The position numbers were made by a program, and so were the translations under genes. Under the pieces are notes generated by a model. The model had not been told where the DNA came from. It ran no database searches and was given only the letters and a program-made list of their open reading frames with translations. From SXTU01 sp964496695 (GTDB lineage: Bacteria; Verrucomicrobiota; Verrucomicrobiia; Limisphaerales; SXTU01), in assembly GCA_964496695.1 (NCBI GenBank), contig CAZCBE010000021.1, forward strand, positions 8,856 through 72,855: a stretch of DNA of 64,000 nt, written 5' to 3'. Shown in pieces: positions 7,334 through 18,053 of the stretch (its first letter is position 1; each line of letters starts with the position of its first letter).

Positions 7334-8131
7334 ATGAACTACTCCGCCCTGGCCTCGCTGGCCATCGCCCTGACCGCATTCGCCTGGCCGCTGGCTGCTG
7401 CCGAGGCGACCAAGAAACCGGTGCTGCTCTACAGCCGCTACTTCAACGCCGTGGGCGAGACGCGCTACCAGCCCGACGGAAACTACAAAGAAGTGCTCAC
7501 CCGGCTGCGCGGCGAATTCGAGGTCCGGGTCCATGCGGAGCCGCTCACGGCCAAGACGCTCGCCGGCGTGAACGTGGTGCTCATCGCCAATCCGAGTGAC
7601 AAGGCCGCCGGGACCAACCCACCGCCGCATCATGTGGCCGCCGGGGACATCACCGTGCTCACCCAGTTCATCGAGCAGGGCGGCGGCCTGTTCGTGATGG
7701 GCAACCAGGAGAACCACAACTTTGAGTTCACGGACCTGAACCAGCTCATGGCACGGTTTGGCCTCCAGTTCGTGGACCGGCACACGGACATCAAGCTGCT
7801 CCCGCTGCCGAAGACAACGCCGGTTATCGGCGGGCTCAACTGGCTGTATTACTCGGGCGGCCAGGTGCTGCTCACCACGGGCCACGCCGCCCGTCCGCGC
7901 GCGCTCGTGAGCAATGACCTTGCCATCAAGCCCATCAACGGCCCGCGCAATGAACCCGGCTGCCTGCTCGCCGTCGCCGAGCCGGGCAAGGGCCGCGTGG
8001 TGTTCGTCACCGATGCCGGCTGGGTGACGGACGATTCGCTGGCGGGCAAGCCGATCGGCGAAGTGACCGTCAAGGGCGCGGACAACTGGGAGATCATGCG
8101 CCGCCTCAGCCGCTGGGCGGCAGGGCGCTGA
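7334..8131 (+). CDS. Secreted protein with a GATase/DUF4350-like fold
   Basis: A 265-residue exported protein. MNYSALASLAIALTAFAWPL is a clear signal peptide with likely cleavage after AAAEA. The mature part has an alternating beta/alpha pattern with ANVVLIANPS-like and FIEQGGGLFVMGNQENH segments, as in the class-I-glutamine-amidotransferase-like folds of DUF4350 proteins, where a (G)GGLFVMG turn normally precedes the active-site loop. No catalytic cysteine is evident, so a binding role is more likely. The reading frame is open from 7316, but the ATG at 7334 fits the signal peptide better. It starts 18 bases after the GAF gene, so the two are probably co-transcribed. Substrate and function are not known. 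Confidence 0.7.
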   Translation: MNYSALASLAIALTAFAWPLAAAEATKKPVLLYSRYFNAVGETRYQPDGNYKEVLTRLRGEFEVRVHAEPLTAKTLAGVNVVLIANPSDKAAGTNPPPHHVAAGDITVLTQFIEQGGGLFVMGNQENHNFEFTDLNQLMARFGLQFVDRHTDIKLLPLPKTTPVIGGLNWLYYSGGQVLLTTGHAARPRALVSNDLAIKPINGPRNEPGCLLAVAEPGKGRVVFVTDAGWVTDDSLAGKPIGEVTVKGADNWEIMRRLSRWAAGR

Positions 8132-8211
8132 GGCCCGCTGTCGGCTCCGGGGTGACCTTGATTGAACATTTGAGCGGCGCAGGAATCCAACGCCGTTGAC
8201 GGACAATTGCC

Positions 8212-8943
8212 ATGAACGCCACCCTGGTTCGCCTCGTTTTTACCACCACCCTCGCCGCCACGCTGGCCGCCTGCTATTCCCCTGATGGTCGCCGCGATCA
8301 CACGGCCTCGGGCGCGCTCATTGGCGCAGGGAGCGGTGCGGCCATCGGAGCCATGGTTGACCGGCGCAATCCGGGCCACGGGGCCTTGATCGGGGCGGCC
8401 GCAGGCGCGCTGACCGGCACCTTGATCGGGCATTCGATGGCTCACGAGGAGCGGGCACGCCGCGCGGCCGCAGCCCAACCACCGCCGGCCCCGCCGATCG
8501 CCGCGCCCGGTGTGAACCCGACGAGCCTTGAGGACATCAAGAACATGAGCAAGGCCGGCGTCAGCGATGAGGTAATCATCAATCAAATCATCACCACGCG
8601 GTCGGTCTATCAGTTGAACGCGGATGCGATTGTGGATCTGAACCGATCCGGGGTGAGCGCGAAGGTCATCAACCACATGATCAACACGCCCGGGGCCGCA
8701 GCGCCTTCACCCGTCGGCGTCACCGTCACCCAGGCCCCGCCGCCGCCCCGGGTGGAGACGGTCGTGGTGGCTCCGGGGCCCGGATATACATGGGTGGGTG
8801 GCGAGTGGGTGTGGTATGGCCGCTCCTGGGTCTGGGTCAGCGGGCGCTGGGTTTACCCGCCGCGTCCCCGGGTCGTGTGGGTGGAAGCCCGGTGGGTTCA
8901 CGGCCCCGGTGGATACCATCATCATCCGGGTTACTGGCGCTGA
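8212..8943 (+). CDS. Putative lipoprotein with glycine-zipper and tryptophan-rich C-terminal repeats
   Basis: The 243-residue product starts with a lipoprotein signal (TLAATLAACYS, lipid-anchored cysteine at about residue 21). Residues about 33-75 form a glycine zipper (SGALIGAGSGAAIGAM, then GALIGAAAGALTGTLIG), a membrane-associating motif of outer-membrane lipoproteins such as SlyB. Residues about 100-165 form a small helical domain (SLEDIKNMSKAGVSDEVIINQI) repeated roughly as LNADAIVDLNRSGVSAKVI. The C-terminus has tandem aromatic repeats (YTWVGGEWVWYGRSWVWVSG) of the YXWGQ type and ends in a histidine cluster. It likely sits in the envelope and affects its integrity. Function is inferred from architecture only. 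Confidence 0.8.
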   Translation: MNATLVRLVFTTTLAATLAACYSPDGRRDHTASGALIGAGSGAAIGAMVDRRNPGHGALIGAAAGALTGTLIGHSMAHEERARRAAAAQPPPAPPIAAPGVNPTSLEDIKNMSKAGVSDEVIINQIITTRSVYQLNADAIVDLNRSGVSAKVINHMINTPGAAAPSPVGVTVTQAPPPPRVETVVVAPGPGYTWVGGEWVWYGRSWVWVSGRWVYPPRPRVVWVEARWVHGPGGYHHHPGYWR

Positions 8944-8989
8944 GTCCCAACTCCGAAACAGCGAGCGCCGGAACACGCCGGCAGCGGGC

Positions 8990-9087
8990 GGAGCGCGGCG
9001 TTCACGCCGCAGAATGCTGCGGCTGAAAAAGAGCACTCGAACCGCATTGGGCATGCTCCCGTTTCTGCGGCCTGAAGGCCGCGCTCC
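8990..9087. repeat. Inverted-repeat element with GGAGCGCGGC termini (copy 1)
   Basis: Begins GGAGCGCGGC (8990-8999) and ends with the exact reverse complement GCCGCGCTCC (9078-9087). Just inside lie further pairing stretches (CGCCGCAGAA against TTCTGCGGCC). It belongs with the copies at 46711-46817 and 57655-57787 and the variant at 10075-10144. It lies between the lipoprotein gene and the alkyltransferase gene. Confidence 0.7.
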
Positions 9088-9189
9088 TCGCCGTTGGCGT
9101 TCGCCTGCTTCGGGATTCGGACAGCGTTGGTCTGGCAGTTTCCGCAAGAACCGGGTGGGCAGGGCAGGGCAGGGAGGTATGCTGGCGAC

Positions 9190-10068
9190 ATGATTGCAGA
9201 GCCCACGACGGTAACGCCGGAGGACGACAGCCAAGCTGCGCTGGATTACGAGCGCGTGGAGCAGGCCATCGCGTTCCTCACCGAGCATTTTCGTGAACAA
9301 CCCGATCTTGCCGCCGCCGCGCGGGCCGCGCACCTCAGCGAGTTTCACTTCCAGAAAGTCTTCACCCGGTGGGCGGGCATCAGCCCGAAGCGCTTTGTCC
9401 AGTTCCTCACCGCCGAGCACGCCAAGCGGTGCCTGGCGGAATCGCAGCCCGTGCTTGAGGCCGCACTGGACGCGGGTCTTTCCAGCCCCGGACGGCTGCA
9501 CGACCTGCTCGTGTCGGTGGAGGCAATGACCCCGGGTGAGTTCAAGGCGCAGGCAGGCCGCCTCAGCATTGACTACGGTGTGCATCCGACGCGGTTTGGC
9601 CGGTGCCTGCTGGGGGTGACGGCGCGGGGCGTCTGCTGGTTGAGCTTCCTCGGAGAAGCGACCGAGGCTGCCGCCGTGGCGGAACTGCGCGCTCACTGGC
9701 GCGGGGCGGTTATCGCTCACCAGCCCGAGGTGACAGGCCCCGTGGTGGCACGCATCTTTCGTGACTTCGGGCGACGGCGCGACTCCCTGAGCCTGCTGGT
9801 GATGGGGACGAACTTTCAGCTCAAGGTCTGGCAGGCGTTGCTGCGCATTCCTCCGGGCGCGCTGGTCACTTACGAAGCACTGGGGCAGGGGATCGGTGCC
9901 GGGAAGGCGGCGCGGGCGATTGGCAGCGCAGTGGGGAGCAACGCCATCAGCTACCTCATCCCGTGTCATCGTGTGATCCGCAAGAGCGGGGTGGTGACGG
10001 GCTACCGCTGGGGCAGCACCCGGAAGCAGGCCATGCTGGGCTGGGAGGCGGCGCGGGCCGAAGGCTGA
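9190..10068 (+). CDS. AraC-type HTH fused to methylated-DNA--protein-cysteine methyltransferase
   Basis: A 292-residue DNA-repair protein. Residues about 15-115 are an AraC-family helix-turn-helix domain (HLSEFHFQKVFTRWAGISP is the second helix pair). The C-terminal half is an O6-alkylguanine transferase domain: TNFQLKVWQALLRIPPGALV, then the active-site motif IPCHRVI with the acceptor cysteine at residue 259. It transfers alkyl groups from O6-methylguanine to itself. Unlike E. coli Ada it lacks the N-terminal zinc-cysteine domain that senses phosphotriesters, so it may repair without the classical Ada switch, or be self-regulating through the HTH domain. ATG 9190 is chosen because the 32 codons before it lie in repeat-derived sequence. 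Convergent with the carrier gene at 10146. Confidence 0.92.
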   Translation: MIAEPTTVTPEDDSQAALDYERVEQAIAFLTEHFREQPDLAAAARAAHLSEFHFQKVFTRWAGISPKRFVQFLTAEHAKRCLAESQPVLEAALDAGLSSPGRLHDLLVSVEAMTPGEFKAQAGRLSIDYGVHPTRFGRCLLGVTARGVCWLSFLGEATEAAAVAELRAHWRGAVIAHQPEVTGPVVARIFRDFGRRRDSLSLLVMGTNFQLKVWQALLRIPPGALVTYEALGQGIGAGKAARAIGSAVGSNAISYLIPCHRVIRKSGVVTGYRWGSTRKQAMLGWEAARAEG

Positions 10069-10074
10069 GCGGGT

Positions 10075-10144
10075 GGAGCGCCGGTCTCCGACCCGGCGTG
10101 CATCGCGATGCCAACCAACGCGCCGGATCGGCGACCGGCGCTCC
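10075..10144. repeat. Inverted-repeat element, GGAGCGCCGGT variant
   Basis: The left arm 10075-10098 and right arm 10121-10144 match in 22 of 24 positions as reverse complements, around a 22-base loop. It fills the whole gap between convergent genes, starting 6 bases after one stop codon and ending 1 base before the other. Confidence 0.75.
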
Positions 10145-10145
10145 G

Positions 10146-11435
10146 TCACCGAGCCAGCAGCACCGCAAAGGTCACGACGAAACCCACCAGCAAGGCGGGT
10201 GCGGTGCGCTTGGCAATCTGGGCGGGCGTCACGCCCACGAGCAAGGCCGTGTAGAGCACCACGGCCGCGACGGGGGACATCGTTCTCCCCCACGATGCGC
10301 CGATGGCTCCGAAGACGCCGAGGTCCAGCGCGGCCGGGAGATTGGTCACACTCAGGCCGGGCAGCACGGCCCAGGAGAAGGCCACGCTCGGTCCCATGCC
10401 GGAGCCGGAAACCACGCCCAGACTCATCGGGAAGGCCCCGCTGGCCAGTGTTCCTAGAAAGTCGTTGCCGGCGGCGAGACGCACCAGCCGGTCCGTCAGC
10501 CCCGCTGCCGTCATGCCCACAAAGAAGCAGCTCGCCGCGATGATCAGTGTGATGATGTGGACGTAGGCGTAGGCCGCGCCGTGCGCGAACTGGTTCATCA
10601 GCTCCACCACGCGACCGCGTGCGACGAGCAGCGCGATGACGCCGGACACGGCCATGGCCAGCCACACCGGCAGCCCACCCGGAAACGCCGCGCTCAGGGG
10701 CGGCAGCAGGTGCCAGCCCGGCATCGCGAGGAAGATCAACGCGACAGGCAGGGGTGGCAGGGCGGCCTTGACCCAGTCCACCGGCGCGTCGAAATCCACC
10801 TGGGCAAACTGTTTCGCCTCCACCTTCTCAGAGGGGGTGCGCCGTGACAGCACCATGAAGGCGGCCACCGCCGCGCAAAACCCCGCCGTCAGCGGGGCGA
10901 ACATCGCATTGAGGATGCTGGCCATCGGTGCTCCTGAAGCCTGCTGGATGGCGACTAGATCGGCGTCACCGGGGTTGAACAAGTTGCCCCCGCCGGAGCA
11001 GCCCAGGACCAGCGTGGCGGCGGCGATGAGCGGGTGGAACCCGGCTGCCTGCATGAGCGGCACCAGGATGGGGCCAACGGTGGCCGCCACCGCGGTCTGG
11101 CTGGTGATGGCGGTGTTGGTAACGAAGCCGACGAAGCAGCCGCCGGGGATCAGCAGCCATTTGGCGCGCTGGAGTGGCCTCAGGAGCAGCCGAACCATCT
11201 CGCGATCCGACCCGGTGGCTTTGAGCACATAGGCGTAGCCAAGGGAGGAACAGATGGGGCCTATGGTTTTGAGGTTGATGGCCTCGTTGAACAGGGCGGT
11301 GAAGAATTTGCCCGGGACGTGCGCCACCAGCGCGAGCAGCAGCCCGGCTGCACCGAGCGCGAGCCGCACATCCAGTCCCCTCACCATCGCACCCAAGGCC
11401 GCGGCGACGATGAGGAATGACAGGACGAGTTCCAT
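10146..11435 (-). CDS. DcuC-family C4-dicarboxylate transporter
   Basis: A 429-residue membrane protein with about 11-12 hydrophobic segments. It follows the DcuC plan: an N-terminal helix pair, the conserved TNTAITSQTAVAATVGPILV region, the re-entrant GCSGGGNLFNPGDADLV loop, and a C-terminal repeat with VVSGSGMGPSVAFSW and the near-invariant GRTMSPVAAVV. DcuC proteins exchange or export C4-dicarboxylates such as succinate across the inner membrane. The substrate cannot be fixed from sequence, and some relatives carry other organic acids. The gene stands alone, divergent from rseP, with about 178 bases between them that must carry both promoters. Length matches the family (about 430-460 residues). 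Confidence 0.85.
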   Translation of the reverse strand: MELVLSFLIVAAALGAMVRGLDVRLALGAAGLLLALVAHVPGKFFTALFNEAINLKTIGPICSSLGYAYVLKATGSDREMVRLLLRPLQRAKWLLIPGGCFVGFVTNTAITSQTAVAATVGPILVPLMQAAGFHPLIAAATLVLGCSGGGNLFNPGDADLVAIQQASGAPMASILNAMFAPLTAGFCAAVAAFMVLSRRTPSEKVEAKQFAQVDFDAPVDWVKAALPPLPVALIFLAMPGWHLLPPLSAAFPGGLPVWLAMAVSGVIALLVARGRVVELMNQFAHGAAYAYVHIITLIIAASCFFVGMTAAGLTDRLVRLAAGNDFLGTLASGAFPMSLGVVSGSGMGPSVAFSWAVLPGLSVTNLPAALDLGVFGAIGASWGRTMSPVAAVVLYTALLVGVTPAQIAKRTAPALLVGFVVTFAVLLAR

Positions 11436-11613
11436 GCGGGCGGGGAAAAGGTATCGTTTGCGTCCTGCTGGGCGAGGACTTTCTCGTTCAGGAGGTCATG
11501 CCGATATGCCACAACTGGCAAAGATTGAGCAGACGGGCACGGCGTTTGTCCAATTGCCAGCCCGGTAGTCATCGGATACGTTGCAACCGCTCCCGGGAAA
11601 CCGGCTCTGACTC

Positions 11614-13008
11614 ATGGCACAAGTATTTGAATGGATTTACGTAATTTTCGCCGTCCTGCTGCTCTTCGGAGCGGCCATCGCCATCCATGAGTGGGGGCAC
11701 TACTGGGTGGCGCTCAAGCGCGGGCTGAAGGTCGAGGCGTTTGCCATCGGGTTTGGACCCAAAATCTGGGGCTGGACCAAGGACGGCATCGAATACTCCA
11801 TCCGTTGGATTCCCGCCGGCGGCTACGTGAAGCTGCCGCAGATGCTCACGTCCGAGGCGTTGGAGGGTGACCAGAAGGGCGAGCCGCTGCCGCCGATTTC
11901 GCCGTTGTCGAAGATTCTCGTGGCGGTGGCGGGGCCGTTCATGAACCTCGTGTTCGCCTGCGTCATCGCGACGTTCATCTATTTCGTCGGCCTGCCTGTG
12001 CCAGTCAATCCGTCCGTCATTGGACACGTCGCGCCGGATTCGCCCGAGCACCAGCTCGGCATCCGAAACGGGGACCGCATCGTCTCCGTGTATGGCCAGT
12101 CGGTGAAGTCCTGGACGGAAGTTTTTGAGGCCACAATTCTTGCGCCCACCAATGTGCTGCCGGTCATCATCGAGCGCGGAGGGGAACGCAAGACCTACCA
12201 CCTGGCCGCCAGTGCCGACAATCCGCTGAAGCTCAAGATGCTGAACCTAGACTCCGAGGAGAAGGTTGTCGTGGGGGACATCGCCGCCGGGAGTCCTGCG
12301 GCTGATGCCAAGGTGATGGCCGGGGATGTCATCATTGGTTTCGCGGGCGTGCCAGTCGTGGGCAAGTCGCAGTTGATTGATCTCGTCGGCAAGCGCGGCG
12401 GGCAGGCGACCGATCTCACGGTCGAGCGCGCCGGCAAGCGAGAAGTCCTCAGCATCACCCCGCGTGTCCTCGACGCCGGGGCCAAGCGGGCTCGCATCGG
12501 CATCGTTTTCGCCAACACACCGACCCGCTACGAAGTCCAGAAGCCGGGCCCGCTGCCATGGGTGCAGCTTCAGGAAGTCTGGGACCGCACCTGGCGCACG
12601 CTCAACGCGCTGTTCCACTCCAAGGAGACCGGCGTGGGCATCGAAGATTTGAGCGGCCCGCCCGGCATTCTCGCCATGCTCGCCGCCAACGTGAAGACCG
12701 ACTACCGCCTCGCCCTCAGCTTCATGGTGCTGCTGAACATCAACCTCGCCGTGCTCAATCTGATGCCGATCCCCGTGCTTGATGGCGGTCACATCATGAT
12801 GGCCATCTACGAGAAGCTGCGCGGCAAGCCCATCAGCGTGAGACTGCAGGAATACGCCACCACTGCCTTCGCCGTGATGCTCCTGTCCTTCATGGCCTAC
12901 GTCTCGTTCAACGACTTCTGGAAGCGTTCCTCGCTCTTCAAGTCCATGTTTCAGCAGAACAGCCAGGTGGAGTCGGCACCGGCTCCTGCGCCAGCCCTTG
13001 CGAAGTAA
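11614..13008 (+). CDS. rseP: Site-2 intramembrane zinc metalloprotease RseP
   Basis: A 464-residue inner-membrane protease that cleaves transmembrane segments, classically of anti-sigma factors, in envelope stress signalling. The zinc motif HEWGH lies at residues 25-29 in the first membrane helix and the third ligand in NLMPIPVLDGGH (D390) in a late helix. Two PDZ domains lie between (about residues 125-200 and 205-290; GHVAPDSPEHQLGIRNGDRI and GSPAADAKVMAGDVI). The C-terminus carries an extra alanine/proline-rich tail (SAPAPAPALAK). It is followed by ispG 116 bases downstream; rseP is often near isoprenoid genes such as dxr and ispG in other bacteria, so the pairing is sensible. A repeat hairpin lies between them. 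Confidence 0.95.
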   Translation: MAQVFEWIYVIFAVLLLFGAAIAIHEWGHYWVALKRGLKVEAFAIGFGPKIWGWTKDGIEYSIRWIPAGGYVKLPQMLTSEALEGDQKGEPLPPISPLSKILVAVAGPFMNLVFACVIATFIYFVGLPVPVNPSVIGHVAPDSPEHQLGIRNGDRIVSVYGQSVKSWTEVFEATILAPTNVLPVIIERGGERKTYHLAASADNPLKLKMLNLDSEEKVVVGDIAAGSPAADAKVMAGDVIIGFAGVPVVGKSQLIDLVGKRGGQATDLTVERAGKREVLSITPRVLDAGAKRARIGIVFANTPTRYEVQKPGPLPWVQLQEVWDRTWRTLNALFHSKETGVGIEDLSGPPGILAMLAANVKTDYRLALSFMVLLNINLAVLNLMPIPVLDGGHIMMAIYEKLRGKPISVRLQEYATTAFAVMLLSFMAYVSFNDFWKRSSLFKSMFQQNSQVESAPAPAPALAK

Positions 13009-13016
13009 CGATGTGG

Positions 13017-13104
13017 AGCAGGATTAAGATCAGGATTAAGAGCAAGAGCAGCCGTTCCGCGCTGTCTCTTCTTAACCATACTCTTGCTCGTAATCCTAAT
13101 CCTT
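13017..13104. repeat. Inverted repeat with AGGATTA units between rseP and ispG
   Basis: The left arm (13017-13051) contains AGGATTAAGATCAGGATTAA and AGAGCAAGAG. The right arm (13068-13104) is its rough reverse complement, with CTCTTGCTCG followed by TAATCCTAATCCTT. It is another example of short-unit arms forming a long imperfect hairpin between genes. Confidence 0.7.
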
Positions 13105-13123
13105 CCCCCTGATTTTCCCGCCC

Positions 13124-15151
<2,028 letters not shown>

Positions 15152-15183
15152 CAGCCCAGCGACAACAGGACTAGCCTCCGACC

Positions 15184-15420
15184 ATGACACAGTTGTCCAT
15201 GAAGCAGTTCATCGCCCGATCTGCCCAGCAACCGTTGCGCATTCACGTTGCTGACGGGGCCACCTACAAACTCTCGCATCCTGATTTCGCCTTCGTGACC
15301 GAAGGTTCCCTCATCCTCGCCTCCGGTCCCGGGCATGATCTGGGAGTCGAGTTCGTCGTCTGCCCCTTGGCTCAAATCGCTCGGATTGAAGTGGTGAAGA
15401 CCAAAGTCAAAGCGGCCTGA
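15184..15420 (+). CDS. Small hypothetical protein
   Basis: The 78-residue product, MTQLSMKQFIARSAQQPLRI onward, has a short helix then a beta-rich core (GATYKLSHPDFAFVTEGSLI) and ends with the strand IARIEVVKTKVK. It belongs to a type of small protein that I associate with Verrucomicrobiota and Planctomycetota, recognisable by the 'HVADGATYKLSHPDF' arrangement, but its function is unknown. There are no cysteines at ligand-like spacing and no membrane segment. It lies 32 bases after ispG on the same strand. Confidence 0.65.
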   Translation: MTQLSMKQFIARSAQQPLRIHVADGATYKLSHPDFAFVTEGSLILASGPGHDLGVEFVVCPLAQIARIEVVKTKVKAA

Positions 15421-15502
15421 GAACTTAGTGGAACTGGAGGCAGAGTCCATCAGCAGCGTGTGTGACCGTTGACGTCATCCCAATTTGCTGAAAGCTTGCG
15501 AC

Positions 15503-15835
15503 ATGACGCTCACTTTGGACATGGCGGACTTGCGCGCGACGGTCGATCAAGCGTTGGAGCAGTTGAGGAATGCTCAAGTGTCGGACTTCGACCGTAAGCT
15601 CACGGAAATCGAGGTCTTCCTGCTGACCCTCTACGGTTTCGTTGCGTTGGCGGCGAAGCGAGAAACCGAAATCGAGCGCGCTGCCGAGGTATGGCGGAGT
15701 GCCTTGGAGTTGATTGAAGGTTCCGTGGCTTGCGCGCAAGCACACGCAAACCGCTGGCCCGGCCTGCATACGGCAGTGGACCGGATGCTGCAAATCCGAT
15801 ACGCGGCGTCGGAGATGCTCAAGCTTCACGCATGA
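15503..15835 (+). CDS. Small helical hypothetical protein
   Basis: A 110-residue protein (from ATG 15503; an ATG at 15485 would add six residues). It is almost entirely helical with regular heptads (DLRATVDQALEQLRNAQVSD, then TEIEVFLLTLYGFVALAAKR) and could be a small helical bundle. No catalytic motif is recognised. The stop codon overlaps a possible ATG of the sulfatase gene (ATGA at 15832), suggesting translational coupling. An antisense frame (15425-15853) is also open but reads like shadow sequence. Confidence 0.6.
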   Translation: MTLTLDMADLRATVDQALEQLRNAQVSDFDRKLTEIEVFLLTLYGFVALAAKRETEIERAAEVWRSALELIEGSVACAQAHANRWPGLHTAVDRMLQIRYAASEMLKLHA

Positions 15836-15867
15836 TTCTGGAAGACCCGGCACGTCTGTTCACCTCT

Positions 15868-17352
15868 ATGCGTCCTCTGCGCCCTTTCGCGGCTCTCCTC
15901 TTCTTCCTCCTTGCCCTCATCGCCTCTGCCGCCCCCTCACGCCCCAACCTCATCCTCATCATCGCCGATGACATGGCGTGGGAGGATTCCGGGCCTTATG
16001 GCAACCAGGCCGTCCGCACGCCGAACCTCGACCGTCTCGCCCGCGAAGGCATGCGCTTTGACCGCGCGTTCCTCACGGCCAGTTCGTGCAGCCCGAGCCG
16101 GTCGAGCATGATCACGGGGCGGTATCCCCACAGCACGGACGCCGAGCAACTCCACTGGCCGCTGCCCAAGGCGCAGGTCACGTTCACAGAGAAACTCAAG
16201 GCTGCTGGCTACTGGACCGCCGCCGTCGGCAAATGGCACTTGGGGAACGAAGTGAAGGACCGCTTCGATCTCGTCCGCGAGGCGGGCGCGGGCGGCTTCC
16301 AGTTGCAGGTGGGTGCGGATGGCAGGGCGAAGAAGATGGTCACGGAGAAGAACGAGAGCGGCTGCACGGAATGGATTCCCACCTTGCAGGCGCGCCCCAA
16401 GGACAAGCCGTTCTTCCTCTGGCTTGCCGCGCTGGACCCGCATCGCGACTACGTGACGAACGCCATTCCCAATCCGCACCGGCCGGCGGACGTGGTCGTC
16501 CCGCCCTATCTGCCCGACGCGCCGGACACGCGCCGCGACCTTGCCCTCTACTATGACGAAATCACCCGGCTGGACGGCTACGTCGGCCAAGTGCTGGCCG
16601 AACTGGACAAACAAGGCGTGGCCGACAACACGTTCATCGTCTTCCTCAGCGACAACGGCCGCGCTTTCCCGCGTTGCAAAACGACATTGTATGACAGCGG
16701 CATCAAGACGCCGTTGCTGGTGCGCTGGCCGGGCAAGGTGAAGCCCGGCAGTGTGTGTGGCAGCCTCGTCAGTTCGGTGGACCTCGCGCCCACGTTCCTG
16801 GAGGTGGCTGGTGTTCCCGGCGCACCAACCTTTCAAGGCAAGAGCTTCGTCCCACTCCTCACGAATCCGGCCGCGAAGACCCGTGAGCACATCTTCGCCG
16901 AGCACAACTGGCACGATTTCGACGCGCATGGCCGCGCGGTCCGCAGCGAGCGTTTCAAATACATCCGCAACTACGACACCGACCTGCCGAACACACCGCC
17001 CGCCGACGCGGTGCGCAGTCTGACTTTCGTGGAGATGCGCCGGCTGCGGGACGCGGGCAAGCTGACGCCCGCACAACTCGCGCCCTTCCAGAAGCCCAAG
17101 CCCGCCGAGGAGCTTTACGACGTGGATTCCGACCCGAACGAGTTTCGCAATCTCGCCGCCGATCCCGCGCACGTCGCCACGCTGGCCCAGCTTCGCGATG
17201 CCTTGGCGAAGTGGCAGCAGGACACGAGCGATCCCATGCCCGGCGTCCGCGCGAAGGATGAGTTCGACCGTGAGACCGGCGAGCCGCTGCTGAACCGCCA
17301 GCGGCCCCGGCCCAGCAAGGCGCAGTTGCTCGGTGCCGGGGCGAAGCAGTAG
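15868..17352 (+). CDS. Secreted sulfatase (formylglycine-dependent)
   Basis: A 494-residue exported arylsulfatase-family hydrolase that removes sulfate from an organic ester, probably on a polysaccharide. MRPLRPFAALLFFLLALIAS is a signal peptide. PNLILIIADDMAWEDSGPYG supplies the N-terminal metal-binding aspartates. CSPSR (C74) is the site converted to formylglycine, followed by SMITGRYPH. KWHLG appears further on (about residue 125), and the calcium-site DNG lies in FLSDNGRAF. An ATG at 15832, overlapping the previous stop, would add 12 residues ahead of the signal; I prefer 15868. The anaerobic-type maturase or FGE enzyme is not in this window. Substrate cannot be read from sequence. Confidence 0.9.
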   Translation: MRPLRPFAALLFFLLALIASAAPSRPNLILIIADDMAWEDSGPYGNQAVRTPNLDRLAREGMRFDRAFLTASSCSPSRSSMITGRYPHSTDAEQLHWPLPKAQVTFTEKLKAAGYWTAAVGKWHLGNEVKDRFDLVREAGAGGFQLQVGADGRAKKMVTEKNESGCTEWIPTLQARPKDKPFFLWLAALDPHRDYVTNAIPNPHRPADVVVPPYLPDAPDTRRDLALYYDEITRLDGYVGQVLAELDKQGVADNTFIVFLSDNGRAFPRCKTTLYDSGIKTPLLVRWPGKVKPGSVCGSLVSSVDLAPTFLEVAGVPGAPTFQGKSFVPLLTNPAAKTREHIFAEHNWHDFDAHGRAVRSERFKYIRNYDTDLPNTPPADAVRSLTFVEMRRLRDAGKLTPAQLAPFQKPKPAEELYDVDSDPNEFRNLAADPAHVATLAQLRDALAKWQQDTSDPMPGVRAKDEFDRETGEPLLNRQRPRPSKAQLLGAGAKQ

Positions 17353-17367
17353 CCTTCGCCTGCGCGC

Positions 17368-18012
17368 ATGAACATCCACGCGATTTACCGCCACATCTCG
17401 CCGTGGTTCCGGCGACGGCGGCTGGCACGCTTTCAGGCGCTGTTCCATCCCACGAGCGAGACCACCATTCTGGATGTCGGCGGCTACCCTTGGTGCTGGC
17501 CTGAGGATGCCTGTCCGGCTCATGTCACCGTCGTGAATCGCGACCGGGTTACGAGCTTCCCGGACACGCCGCGCCGTCGGATGCAGTTCGGCGATGGCTG
17601 CGCGCTGGAGTTTGGTGACCGGAGCTTCGACATCGGTTTCTCGAACTCGGTGATTGAGCATCTGGGCACCTGGGAGAATCAGCAGCGGTTCGCGGCGGAG
17701 ATCCGGCGCGTCGGTGGCCGGCTCTGGGTGCAGACGCCCGCCCGCTGCTTCTTCATCGAGCCGCACCTCATCGCACCCTTCATCCACTGGCTGCCGAAGG
17801 CCTGGCAGCGTCCGCTGCTCCGCTGGTTCACCGTCTGGGGCTGGGTCACCAAGCCCACGCCCGCGCAAGTGGACGCCTTCCTCGCCGAGGTGCGGCTGCT
17901 GACTTTTCCCGAGATGCAGGCCCTCTTCCCCGACTGTCACATTGAGCGCGAACGCTTCTGCTTTCTCCTCACCAAGTCCTACATCGCCGTGCGGGATGCC
18001 GCACCGCGCTGA
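17368..18012 (+). CDS. SAM-dependent methyltransferase (class I)
   Basis: A 214-residue protein with a class I Rossmann methyltransferase core: the SAM-binding strand ETTILDVGGYP (about residues 32-42), the acidic end of strand 2 (VTVVNRD), CALEFGDRSFDIGFSNSVIE for motifs around strand 4, and a C-terminal half with IEPHLIAPFIHWLP and a long amphipathic segment. Such architecture is common among methyltransferases acting on lipids or glycan precursors. It begins 15 bases after the sulfatase stop, so the two may be co-transcribed, yet a functional link is not evident. The substrate is unknown. Confidence 0.8.
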   Translation: MNIHAIYRHISPWFRRRRLARFQALFHPTSETTILDVGGYPWCWPEDACPAHVTVVNRDRVTSFPDTPRRRMQFGDGCALEFGDRSFDIGFSNSVIEHLGTWENQQRFAAEIRRVGGRLWVQTPARCFFIEPHLIAPFIHWLPKAWQRPLLRWFTVWGWVTKPTPAQVDAFLAEVRLLTFPEMQALFPDCHIERERFCFLLTKSYIAVRDAAPR

Positions 18013-18053
18013 TTCCGTCTTCTCTCGCCGGGGCTTTTCGCTATAGTGCCGCC

